A DNA stretch of 51,210 nt from Pseudomonadota bacterium (GTDB lineage Bacteria; Pseudomonadota; Gammaproteobacteria; Burkholderiales; Burkholderiaceae_C). The stretch lies in assembly GCA_018240985.1 (NCBI GenBank), contig JAFEER010000281.1, forward strand, positions 1-51,210, read 5' to 3'. The translations under genes and the position numbers were made by a program. Below the pieces are notes generated by a model that was given only the letters and a program-made list of their open reading frames with translations, searched no databases and was not told where the DNA came from. Shown here in pieces: positions 8,954 through 16,983 of the stretch (positions are counted from its first letter, which is position 1; each line of letters opens with the position of its first letter).

Positions 8954-10405
8954 GTGCTGATCTTCATGGTGATCGCCTACCTGTTCGTCACCATAGCCAT
9001 AGGCCTGTGGGCCGCACAGCGGGTGAAGAACACGGCGGACTTCGCGATCGCCGGGCGCCATCTGCCCATGTACATGATCATCACCACCACCTTCGCGACC
9101 TGGTTCGGCTCCGAGATCGTGCTGGGTGTACCGGCCAAGTTCATCAAGGGGGGCTTGAATGCCGTGGTCGAGGATCCTTTCGGCGCCGGCATGTGCCTGA
9201 TTCTGGTGGGCCTGTTCTTTGCGGCCAAGCTGTACCGCATGACGCTGCTGACCATCAGCGACTACTACCGCGAGCGCTACGGCCGCGCCGTGGAGATCAT
9301 CTGCTCGCTCATCATCATGCTCAGCTACCTGGGCTGGGTGTCGGCCCAGGTCACGGCCCTGGGCCTGGTGTTCAACCTGCTGTCCGACGGCGCGGTCAGC
9401 GTTGCCTGGGGCATGGCGATAGGCGTGTTGTCCATCCTGGTCTACACGCTGTGGGGCGGCATGTGGTCGGTGGCCGTGACCGACTTCATCCAGATGATCA
9501 TCCTGGTGCTGGGCCTGGTGATCCTGTCCTGGTTCGCGGCCGACATGGCGGGGGGCGCCGGCAAGGTCATCGACCTGGTCATGAGCCGCGACATGCTGCG
9601 CTTCTGGCCAGCGCCCAGCTGGCATGAGATGGTGTTCTTCTTCGGCGCCGCCATCACCATGATGCTGGGCTCCATTCCGCAGCAGGACGTGTTCCAGCGC
9701 GTGATGTCGGCCAATACCGAGCGGGCCGCCACCCATGGCACGGTCATCGGCGGCTCGGCCTACATCCTGTTTGCCTTCGTGCCCATGTTCCTGGTGGCCA
9801 GTGCGCTCATCATCATGCCCGAGCAGGCGGCCGCGCTGCTGCAGGACGACCCGCAAAAGGTGCTGCCCACCCTGGTCATGACGCGCATGCCGCTGGTCAT
9901 GCAGGTGCTGTTCTTTGGCGCGTTGCTGTCGGCCATCAAGTCCTGCGCATCGGCCACGCTGCTCGCGCCCAGCGTGACCTTTACCGAAAACATCTGGCGC
10001 CAGTTCCGCCCCGAGCAGATCAGCGACCGCGAAAAGCTCCTGACGATGCGCATCAGCGTGCTGGTGTTTGCCGCGGGCGTGCTGATCTACTCCATCAAGA
10101 TGGAGGGCACGCCCATTTATGAGTTGGTCTCCAGCGCCTATCAGGTGCCGCTGGTGGGGGCCTTCGTGCCCCTGGTGTTCGGCCTGTACTGGAAGCGCGC
10201 CAACACCCAGGGCGCCGTGTGTGCCGTGGTGCTGGGCATTGGCGTGTGGCTGCTGTTCATGATTACGCCGGCGCTCCACAACGCCTTTCCGCAGCAGTTG
10301 GCCGGGGTGCTGTCGGCAACCCTTGGCATGGTGGCCGGCTCGCTGGCGCCGCAGATGGTACGCAGCACGCGCGCACCGCACCACCGCGTGATGGGGGTGG
10401 AGTAA
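8954..10405 (+). CDS. Sodium:solute symporter (SSS family)
   Basis: 483-residue inner-membrane transporter with about 13 predicted membrane helices, from MLIFMVIAYLFVTIAIGLWA to the C-terminal GMVAGSLAPQMV. The family couples uptake of a solute to sodium entry. Family-typical features include the N-terminal ADFAIAGRHLPMY segment, GSEIVLGVPAKFIKGG in the second helix region and LLTISDYYRERYG. The start is GTG 8954 with AGGAG (8942–8946) 7 bases upstream. The substrate (proline, pantothenate, acetate or another) cannot be told from sequence alone. It follows ubiB by 38 bases and may be cotranscribed. Confidence 0.9.
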   Translation: MLIFMVIAYLFVTIAIGLWAAQRVKNTADFAIAGRHLPMYMIITTTFATWFGSEIVLGVPAKFIKGGLNAVVEDPFGAGMCLILVGLFFAAKLYRMTLLTISDYYRERYGRAVEIICSLIIMLSYLGWVSAQVTALGLVFNLLSDGAVSVAWGMAIGVLSILVYTLWGGMWSVAVTDFIQMIILVLGLVILSWFAADMAGGAGKVIDLVMSRDMLRFWPAPSWHEMVFFFGAAITMMLGSIPQQDVFQRVMSANTERAATHGTVIGGSAYILFAFVPMFLVASALIIMPEQAAALLQDDPQKVLPTLVMTRMPLVMQVLFFGALLSAIKSCASATLLAPSVTFTENIWRQFRPEQISDREKLLTMRISVLVFAAGVLIYSIKMEGTPIYELVSSAYQVPLVGAFVPLVFGLYWKRANTQGAVCAVVLGIGVWLLFMITPALHNAFPQQLAGVLSATLGMVAGSLAPQMVRSTRAPHHRVMGVE

Positions 10406-10437
10406 GCCCCTGCGCAAGCGTTACGAGTGGGCTTACC

Positions 10438-10443
10438 TATAAT
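10438..10443 (+). promoter_or_regulatory. Candidate -10 element for fmdB-like gene
   Basis: TATAAT (10438–10443) is a perfect -10 hexamer 34 bases before the ATG at 10478. No convincing -35 is seen at 16–18 bases. Probably the start of the FmdB–DUF502–aspS transcript. Confidence 0.35.
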
Positions 10444-10477
10444 CAAAGGCTTTGCACATTTTTCGCATTTCTTCGCA

Positions 10478-10771
10478 ATGCCTATTTACGCTTACCGATG
10501 CGGCACCTGTGGCCATGCCAAAGACGTGCTGCAAAAAATCTCCGATGCACCGCTGACCGATTGCCCCGCCTGCGGCGCAGCGGCCTTCACCAAGCAGATA
10601 ACGGCCGCCGGCTTTCAGCTCAAGGGGTCGGGCTGGTATGTGACCGATTTCCGTGGCGGCGCCAGCGCTGCCGGCGGCACTGCGGCAGCCGCGCCCACGG
10701 CCCAAGACGCTCCTAAAAACGAAGCTGCCAGCGCTGCACCCGCAAGCGCTCCAGCCACTTCTGACGCATAA
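10478..10771 (+). CDS. FmdB-family zinc ribbon protein
   Basis: 97 residues. The N-terminal zinc ribbon MPIYAYRCGTCGH...TDCPACG has the Cys pairs C8/C11 and C29/C32, as in the FmdB/CxxC-CxxC regulatory protein family; the body (FTKQITAAGFQLKGSGWYVTDF) is also typical. The C-terminal 35 residues are an Ala/Pro-rich tail. Role unknown, although the founding member was proposed to regulate formamidase expression. ATG 10478 is preferred to an upstream in-frame start because MPIYAY is the conserved N-terminus. It lies 11 bases upstream of the DUF502 gene, an association common in betaproteobacteria next to aspS. Confidence 0.93.
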   Translation: MPIYAYRCGTCGHAKDVLQKISDAPLTDCPACGAAAFTKQITAAGFQLKGSGWYVTDFRGGASAAGGTAAAAPTAQDAPKNEAASAAPASAPATSDA

Positions 10772-10782
10772 GAACCCCCTCT

Positions 10783-11406
10783 ATGGCTGCCTTGCGCAAA
10801 TGGCTGTTCACCGGCCTGCTGGTCATCGTGCCCGGCGTCATCACCGCCTGGGTGCTGAGTTGGATCGTGGGTACGCTGGATCAGACGCTCGCGATCCTGC
10901 CCGAGGCCTGGCACCCGGACAGGTTGCTCGGCTTTCACATCCCGGGCTTCGGTGTGCTGCTGACGCTGGCCATCCTGCTCATCGTGGGGGCGTTTGCCAG
11001 CAACTTCGCCGGGCGCAAGATGGTGTCCTGGGGCGACGGGCTGGTGAGCCGCATTCCGGTGGTGCGCTCCATCTATTCCAGCGTCAAGCAGGTGTCGGAC
11101 ACGCTGTTCTCCGAAAGCGGCAACGCCTTTCGCACTGCCGTGCTGGTGCAGTGGCCGCGCGATGGCATGTGGACGGTGGCCTTCGTCACCGGCCAGCCCA
11201 GCGGCGAGGTTGCCGGCTATCTGCGCGATGAATTCGTCAGCGTCTACGTGCCCACCACGCCCAACCCCACCAGCGGCTATTTCGTGCTCATGCGCAGGAG
11301 CGACTGCGTCGAGCTGGACATGAGCATCGACGCGGCACTCAAATACATCGTGTCCATGGGCGTGGTGGCGCCGCCCGACCATGTAGCGCTGGAAGCCAGC
11401 AAGTAA
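10783..11406 (+). CDS. DUF502 family membrane protein
   Basis: 207 residues. Two hydrophobic segments, residues about 7–29 (WLFTGLLVIVPGVITAWVLS) and 53–75 (GVLLTLAILLIVGAFASNFA), are followed by the conserved cytoplasmic part (IPVVRSIYSSVKQVSDTLFS, near 92; VPTTPNPTSGYFVLM, near 163). The function of DUF502 proteins is unknown. It sits between fmdB-like and aspS genes on the same strand. The ATG at 10783 directly follows the FmdB stop. Confidence 0.93.
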   Translation: MAALRKWLFTGLLVIVPGVITAWVLSWIVGTLDQTLAILPEAWHPDRLLGFHIPGFGVLLTLAILLIVGAFASNFAGRKMVSWGDGLVSRIPVVRSIYSSVKQVSDTLFSESGNAFRTAVLVQWPRDGMWTVAFVTGQPSGEVAGYLRDEFVSVYVPTTPNPTSGYFVLMRRSDCVELDMSIDAALKYIVSMGVVAPPDHVALEASK

Positions 11407-11488
11407 TACCAGCAGTTCCCGGCACGCCCGTCCCCTGAAACAACCACCCCCCATCGTCGCGCCCACGAGGGCGCAGGAAGACTGATCC

Positions 11489-13300
11489 ATGGCCATGCGC
11501 TCCCACTATTGCGGTCTCGTGACCGAAGCCCTGATGGGCGAAACCGTCAGCCTGTGCGGCTGGGTGAACCGCCGCCGCGACCATGGCGGTGTGATCTTCA
11601 TCGACCTGCGCGACCGCGAAGGCTATGTGCAGGTGGTGTGCGACCCGGATCGCCCCGAGATGTTCAAGGTGGCCGAGGACGTGCGCAACGAGTTCTGTGT
11701 GCGGGTGGTGGGCGTGGTGCGTGCGCGCCCCGAGGGCACGACCAACGACAAGCTGAAAAGCGGCCAGATCGAAGTGCTGTGCCATGAACTCGCGGTGCTC
11801 AACGCCTCCGTCACGCCCCCGTTCCAGATGGACGACGAGAACCTGTCGGAGACCACGCGCCTCACGCATCGCGTGATGGATCTGCGCCGCCCCCACATGC
11901 AGCGCAACATGATGCTGCGCTACAAAACGGCGATCCAGGTGCGCAACTTCCTCGACCAAGAGGGCTTCATCGACATCGAAACCCCCATGCTGGGCAAGAG
12001 CACGCCCGAGGGCGCGCGCGACTACCTGGTGCCCAGCCGCGTGCACGACGGCCAGTTCTTCGCCCTGCCGCAGTCGCCCCAGCTGTACAAGCAGATGCTG
12101 ATGGTGGCCGGCTACGACCGCTATTACCAGATCACCAAGTGCTTCCGCGACGAAGACCTGCGCGCCGACCGCCAGCCCGAGTTCACGCAGATCGACTGCG
12201 AGACCTCGTTCCTGGGCGAGGAGGAAATCCGCGCCATCTTCCAGCGCATGATCACGGAAGTGTTCCAGCAGCAGCTGGGCGTGGATCTGGGCCAGTTCCC
12301 CACCATGGCCTATCAAGAGGCCATGCACCGCTTTGGCTCCGACAAGCCCGATCTGCGCGTGAAACTCGAATTCACCGAGCTCACCGACGTCATGAAGGAC
12401 GTGGACTTCAAGGTGTTCTCGGGCGCCGCCAACATGAAGGGCGGCCGCGTGGTGGCCCTGCGCGTTCCCGGCGGCTCGGCTGAGGGCGGCGGCATCAGCC
12501 GCGGCGAGATCGACCAGTACACCGAGTTCGTGAAGATCTACGGCGCCAAGGGCCTGGCCTATATCCGCGTGAACGATCTCGCCAAGGGCCGTGATGGGTT
12601 GCAGTCGCCCATCGTGAAGAACATCCACGACGCCGCGCTGGCCGAGGTGCTGAAGCGCAGCGGCGCGCAGAGCGGCGACCTCATCTTCTTCGGCGCCGAC
12701 AAGGCGAAGATCGTCAACGACGCCATCGGCGCACTGCGCCTGAAGGTCGGCCACAGCGAATTCGGCAAGAAGATGGGCCTGTTCGAGGATCGCTGGGCGC
12801 CGCTGTGGGTGGTGGACTTCCCCATGTTCGAGCATGACGAGGAAGACAACCGCTGGGTGGCCGTGCACCACCCCTTCACGTCTCCGAAGGACGGCCACGA
12901 GGACTTGATGGACACCGACCCCGGCGCCTGCGTCGCCAAGGCCTACGACATGGTGCTCAATGGCTGGGAGCTGGGCGGAGGCTCGGTGCGTATCCACCGC
13001 GCCGACGTGCAGTCCAAGGTGTTCGCCGCCCTGCACATCAGCCCCGAAGACCAGCGCGCCAAGTTCGGCTACCTGCTGGACGCGCTGCAGTACGGCGCGC
13101 CCCCGCACGGCGGCCTGGCCTTTGGCCTGGATCGCCTGATCACCCTGATGACCGGCGCCGACTCCATCCGCGACGTGATCGCCTTCCCCAAGACCCAGCG
13201 CGCGCAGGATCTGCTGACGCAGGCGCCGTCGCCGGTGGACGAGAAGCAGCTGCGCGAGCTGCATATCCGTTTGCGCAATGTGGTGACCGCAGCGCAGTAA
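11489..13300 (+). CDS. aspS: Aspartyl-tRNA synthetase
   Basis: 603-residue class IIb synthetase that charges tRNA-Asp. Domain order: OB-fold anticodon-binding domain ([20 protein letters not shown]...[15 protein letters not shown]), class II core with motif 2 ([20 protein letters not shown], near residue 213), the bacterial GAD insertion (about 290–420), and motif 3 ([20 protein letters not shown], near 535). Full length for bacterial Asp[13 protein letters not shown] is the normal start. A strong intrinsic terminator follows, so it ends the fmdB–DUF502–aspS unit. Confidence 0.97.
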   Translation: MAMRSHYCGLVTEALMGETVSLCGWVNRRRDHGGVIFIDLRDREGYVQVVCDPDRPEMFKVAEDVRNEFCVRVVGVVRARPEGTTNDKLKSGQIEVLCHELAVLNASVTPPFQMDDENLSETTRLTHRVMDLRRPHMQRNMMLRYKTAIQVRNFLDQEGFIDIETPMLGKSTPEGARDYLVPSRVHDGQFFALPQSPQLYKQMLMVAGYDRYYQITKCFRDEDLRADRQPEFTQIDCETSFLGEEEIRAIFQRMITEVFQQQLGVDLGQFPTMAYQEAMHRFGSDKPDLRVKLEFTELTDVMKDVDFKVFSGAANMKGGRVVALRVPGGSAEGGGISRGEIDQYTEFVKIYGAKGLAYIRVNDLAKGRDGLQSPIVKNIHDAALAEVLKRSGAQSGDLIFFGADKAKIVNDAIGALRLKVGHSEFGKKMGLFEDRWAPLWVVDFPMFEHDEEDNRWVAVHHPFTSPKDGHEDLMDTDPGACVAKAYDMVLNGWELGGGSVRIHRADVQSKVFAALHISPEDQRAKFGYLLDALQYGAPPHGGLAFGLDRLITLMTGADSIRDVIAFPKTQRAQDLLTQAPSPVDEKQLRELHIRLRNVVTAAQ

Positions 13301-13323
13301 GCTCCCGCTGCTCGGAATCCTGA

Positions 13324-13361
13324 AACGCCAAGGTGCCTCAATCGGGGCCTTGGCGTTTTTT
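13324..13361 (+). terminator. Rho-independent terminator after aspS
   Basis: Stem AACGCCAAGG (13324–13333) with CCTTGGCGTT (13348–13357), 14-base loop, T run to 13361. It marks the end of the core-gene block and the left edge of the accessory region. Confidence 0.88.
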
Positions 13362-13377
13362 CATGGTGCGTGTGGCG

Positions 13378-14286
13378 TCATCGCCCCGGCAGGCCCCACA
13401 ACTTGCAGATGTCCTTGAGCTGCTCGAAGAACTTCTCGGCGAGCTCGGATGCTGGTGAGAAGCGCGCGAAGGCGGCATAGGTGGTGATCGGGAGTTTCGG
13501 GCTGAATTTTCGGATGCACAGCCTGTCCTTGAATTCCGAGGCCATGTAGGGGTTGATGACTGCCACGCCGAGGCCGCGTGCGACGAAGCTGCATATGGTG
13601 GAGGAGTAGATCGTCTCGATGACGGTCGGCGGCGTCATTTTCTTTTTCTCGAAAGCCCTGCGCAACGCTACCTCGAGGTCGTCCTGCGGCGGCAGGCTGA
13701 TGAGTGTCTGCTCCCGCAGGTCTGTGATCTTCACGATGGGCAGCTTAGAGAAAGGGTGCTCGACCGCGCACACGCAGACGGCCTGGGCTTCGTGCACCGC
13801 ATGCATCAGGAATTCGGCCCCGTCGAAGGGCTTGTTGGTCAGCGCAATGTCGTACAGGCCCTGCCGCAGTCCTTCCTCGATCTGCATGCTTCCCAGCGTC
13901 TGCACCGTGAATTGCACCTGCGGGAACTGCCGAACAAAGCGTTCCATGGTGGCCGCAAGAATGCTTTGGCCCAGAGATGGCGTACAGGCGATGCGGAAGA
14001 CGCCTGCGCCGGATTCGCGCAGGGCGGCTACCGCGCGCTCGATGCGCTCAAAGCCCTGGAAATTCTGTTGCACGGTGTCGAAGAGGTAACGCCCTTCGCG
14101 GGTGAGCTGCAGGCGCCCCCGGTCGAGCGTGAACAGCTTCAAGCCACTCGCATGTTGCGCCTGGCCGATCAGGCGGCTGATCGTGGGTTGGGTCGTATGA
14201 AGCATGTGTGCGGCGGCAACGGTGGTGCCGGAGAGCACCACGGCGCGGAATGCTTCGATCTGCTGGAAGGTGAGGGGGCGGGCCAT
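13378..14286 (-). CDS. LysR-family transcriptional regulator of the catabolic cluster
   Basis: 302-residue LysR-type regulator. The N-terminal winged helix-turn-helix (MARPLTFQQIEAFRAVVLSG, then TTVAAAHMLHTTQPTISRLI, residues about 5–60) and a periplasmic-binding-like effector domain (from about 90: FRIACTPSLGQSILA, then VQFTVQTLGSMQIEEGLRQG, YDIALTNKPF) are clear. I take ATG at 14286; an in-frame TTG at 14322 would add 12 residues unlike the family. It is divergent from the Bug–hyu operon with about 110 bases between, the classic LysR arrangement, so it probably activates that operon in response to its substrate (inference). Its relatives often control aromatic or amino-acid catabolism. Confidence 0.9.
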   Translation of the reverse strand: MARPLTFQQIEAFRAVVLSGTTVAAAHMLHTTQPTISRLIGQAQHASGLKLFTLDRGRLQLTREGRYLFDTVQQNFQGFERIERAVAALRESGAGVFRIACTPSLGQSILAATMERFVRQFPQVQFTVQTLGSMQIEEGLRQGLYDIALTNKPFDGAEFLMHAVHEAQAVCVCAVEHPFSKLPIVKITDLREQTLISLPPQDDLEVALRRAFEKKKMTPPTVIETIYSSTICSFVARGLGVAVINPYMASEFKDRLCIRKFSPKLPITTYAAFARFSPASELAEKFFEQLKDICKLWGLPGR

Positions 14287-14326
14287 CGCTCCACTGTATA
14301 TCTCAGATGGATAGATGTCCAAAAAA

Positions 14327-14340
14327 TTAGCATTTGCTCG
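14327..14340. promoter_or_regulatory. Possible LysR-type binding site
   Basis: Short dyad AGC-attt-GCT (14329–14338) within an AT-rich patch between the divergent LysR gene and the first Bug gene. A loose T-N11-A fit only. Inference from position. Confidence 0.25.
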
Positions 14341-14396
14341 AATATATGAGCCTTCCTAGACTTTGCGGCATATCAAGTCTCCACCCCGAAATTGCC

Positions 14397-15377
14397 ATGG
14401 CATTTACTCGCCGATCCGTCTGTACAGCCCTGCTGGCCTCCGGCGCCGCGCTCCATGCAGTTCATGCGTTCTGCGCGACCCATATCCCCTCAGGCACCAT
14501 CAAGATCGTGGCGCCATTCGTGCCCGGCGGTACGGCAGACGTGCTGGCGCGCGTCATCGCCGAGCGTCTGGGCAAGAAATACGGCCAGCCGGTGATCGTC
14601 GACAACCGGCCTGGCATGGGCGGCAACCTCGGCGCGAGCGCCGCGGCGGCGGCCAAGCCGGACGGCAGTACGCTGCTGCTCGGGACCATCGGCATCCATT
14701 CGGCGTTCTCCGTCTATAGCAAGCTTCCGTACGATCCCGAGAAGGATCTGCAGCCCATCGTGATCCTGGGCGGCGTGCCGTGCGTGATCGCGGTCCACCC
14801 CAGCCGGCCCTTCCAGAACCTGGGCGAACTCATCGCCTATGCGAAGGCTCACCCCGGCCGCCTGAACTTCGGTTCGGCCGGCACGGGTTCGTCCACGCAC
14901 ATGGTGGGCGAGCTGTTTCAGCAAGCCGTAGGCGTGCAGCTGACACACGTCCCATACAAGGGAAGCGCCGCGGCCATGAATGACCTCATGGGCGGCCAGA
15001 TCGACATGATGTTCGAACTGCTCACTACGGCCGCTCCGATCGTGAAGTCTGGAAGGATCCGCGGCCTCGCGGTGACCAGCAAAGACCGCAGCCCTGTGCT
15101 CCCGGACGTCCCCACGGTGGCGGAGCTCGTCGTGCCCGGCTTCGACGGCACGGGCTGGTTCACGGTGGCGACCACCGCAGCAGTCCCTCGTGCGACGGTC
15201 GCCCAGCTCAACAAGGACATCAACGAGATCCTGCATGCGCCGGATCTCCAGGACAAATGGAAGAGCCTCGCCTTGATGCTGATAGGCGGGACTCCCGAAG
15301 AAAGCGCACGGTTCGTAGCCGACGAAACCGTGAAGTGGAAGAAGGTCATTTCGACCGCCAACATCCGAGCAGAGTGA
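14397..15377 (+). CDS. Bug-type tripartite tricarboxylate transporter solute-binding protein
   Basis: About 326 residues. Export signal MAFTRRSVCTALLASGAALH with a cleavage region near HAVHAFCA, then the Bug/TctC fold: IKIVAPFVPGGTADVLARVI, then YGQPVIVDNRPGMGGNLGAS (near 60), THVPYKGSAAAMNDLMGGQI (near 190) and the terminal GGTPEESARF. These periplasmic proteins bind carboxylates or related small ligands and deliver them to TctAB permeases, but no tctA or tctB is in the window, so it is an orphan binding protein, common in Burkholderiales. ATG 14397 is chosen because the signal peptide starts there; the longer frame from 14334 would bury it. First gene of the LysR-controlled operon. Confidence 0.9.
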   Translation: MAFTRRSVCTALLASGAALHAVHAFCATHIPSGTIKIVAPFVPGGTADVLARVIAERLGKKYGQPVIVDNRPGMGGNLGASAAAAAKPDGSTLLLGTIGIHSAFSVYSKLPYDPEKDLQPIVILGGVPCVIAVHPSRPFQNLGELIAYAKAHPGRLNFGSAGTGSSTHMVGELFQQAVGVQLTHVPYKGSAAAMNDLMGGQIDMMFELLTTAAPIVKSGRIRGLAVTSKDRSPVLPDVPTVAELVVPGFDGTGWFTVATTAAVPRATVAQLNKDINEILHAPDLQDKWKSLALMLIGGTPEESARFVADETVKWKKVISTANIRAE

Positions 15378-15384
15378 GGAAACT

Positions 15385-16983
15385 ATGATGAACGGCATTA
15401 CCTTGGAGCTGCTGTGGCGGCGGCTCATTTCCATGGTTGACGAGGCGGCGGCATCGCTGGTGCGAACCTCCTTTTCTTCCATCGTGCGCGAGTCCAACGA
15501 CTTTGCCTGCGTCGTCACCGACGCCCAGGGCCAGTCCATCGCCCAGGCGTCCAACAGTATCCCGTCCTTCATCGGAACTGCGCCACGCACCATCCGGGCC
15601 TTTCTCGCGGCCTATCCGGAATCGGAACTCGAAGAGGGCGACATCCTCATCACTAACGATATCTGGCTTGGTACCGGGCACTTGCCTGATATCACCGTGG
15701 GCAAGCCTATTTTCAGGAACGGCAAGCTGGTCGCGTGGGCTGGATCGGTGGCGCACGCGCCCGACATCGGTGGCCGTGTACGTTCGGCCGATGCCACTTC
15801 GGTGTTCGAGGAAGGCCTGCAGATTCCCGTGATGAAGGTGCTGCGCGCCGGCAAGATCGACGCAACGCTGGAGCGCATCATGCGCCAGAACGTGCGCGTA
15901 CCGGACCAGTTGATGGGTGATCTCTACGCGCAGTTCACGGGCCTGGCCCTCATGGAGCGCCAGACCCTCGCCCTGATGGACGAGTACGGACTTGAAACCC
16001 TGGAAGATTTGTCGCAGGAACTGCGCAGCCGCAGCGAAACTGCCATGCGCAATGCCATCCGCGAGCTGCGCGATGGCACCTACCATGCCGAGGCCATCAG
16101 CGATGGTATCGACGCACCGATCCGCCTGAAGCTGGCGCTGACCGTGAAGGGCGACGAGATGCTGCTCGACTTCGCGGGCTCCGACGCGCAAGTGCAGAAG
16201 TCGATCAACGTCTGCCTGGCCTACACGACGGCTTACACCTCGTATGGCGTCAAGGCGGTGCTGTGCCCCGATGTGCCCAACAACGACGGCGCGCTGGCAC
16301 CGCTGACGGTGACCGCGCCCGAAGGCAGCATTCTCAATTCGCTCCCGCCTGCCGCAGGCGGTGCGCGTGCGCTGATCGGCCACTTCCTGCCCGCGATGGT
16401 GGTCAACGCCTTGGCGCAGGTCGTCCCCGACAAGGTCATCGCCGGTGTCGGCTCCCCGCTGTGGTGCATCAACATGGCCGGCACGCGCCCCGATGGCCGA
16501 GGCTTTGCCAACCTGTTCTTCCTCAATGGCGGCTATGGCGCAAGCGCCAAGAGCGACGGCGTCAATGTGCTGTCCTGGCCCAGCAACATCTCCTCGACGC
16601 CGGTGGAAATCATCGAGCAGTTGTCGCCGCTCAAGGTGCACCACCGTCGTTTCCGCGACATCGAGCAGGCCAACGGCATGCACCGCGGTGGCACCGGGCA
16701 GGAGCTTCTGCTGGAAAGCCTCTCGGAGAACCCGGCCACCATGTCCTTCATGGCTGAGCGTACCCGTCCCGAGTCGGCAACGCCCGGCTTTGCCGGCGGC
16801 CAGTCTGGCGCACCTGGCGAAATCCTGATCGACGGCGTGAAGATCAATCCCAAGGCCCAGCAGATCGTCAAGCTCGGCACCAAGGTGCTGCTGCGCACGC
16901 CTGGAGGCGGCGGCTTCGGCGACGCCAAGTCGCGCCCTGCGGAACTCATTGAACAAGACCAAGTTCGCGGATACGCCAAATGA
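15385..16983 (+). CDS. hyuB: Hydantoinase B/oxoprolinase family subunit
   Basis: 532-residue HyuB subunit. Typical segments: EAAASLVRTSFSSIVRESND near the N-terminus, GDILITNDIWLGTGHLPDI, QNVRVPDQLMGDLYAQF, DFAGSDAQVQKSINVCL, GAGVASALG-independent C-terminal RTPGGGGFGD. HyuA/HyuB enzymes open cyclic amides or carboxylate ketones in ATP-dependent reactions (5-oxoprolinase, N-methylhydantoinase, acetone or acetophenone carboxylase, caprolactamase); family membership does not fix the substrate. GAGGA (15376–15380) precedes two adjacent ATGs; 15388 has better spacing, 15385 is listed as the longest. The last codons overlap hyuA by ATGA. Confidence 0.93.
   Translation: MMNGITLELLWRRLISMVDEAAASLVRTSFSSIVRESNDFACVVTDAQGQSIAQASNSIPSFIGTAPRTIRAFLAAYPESELEEGDILITNDIWLGTGHLPDITVGKPIFRNGKLVAWAGSVAHAPDIGGRVRSADATSVFEEGLQIPVMKVLRAGKIDATLERIMRQNVRVPDQLMGDLYAQFTGLALMERQTLALMDEYGLETLEDLSQELRSRSETAMRNAIRELRDGTYHAEAISDGIDAPIRLKLALTVKGDEMLLDFAGSDAQVQKSINVCLAYTTAYTSYGVKAVLCPDVPNNDGALAPLTVTAPEGSILNSLPPAAGGARALIGHFLPAMVVNALAQVVPDKVIAGVGSPLWCINMAGTRPDGRGFANLFFLNGGYGASAKSDGVNVLSWPSNISSTPVEIIEQLSPLKVHHRRFRDIEQANGMHRGGTGQELLLESLSENPATMSFMAERTRPESATPGFAGGQSGAPGEILIDGVKINPKAQQIVKLGTKVLLRTPGGGGFGDAKSRPAELIEQDQVRGYAK

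Noticed and set aside
8912..10417. Long minus-strand frame opposite the SSS symporter
   Set aside because: His/Gln/Gly-rich composition without domain similarity; plus strand is a clear transporter.
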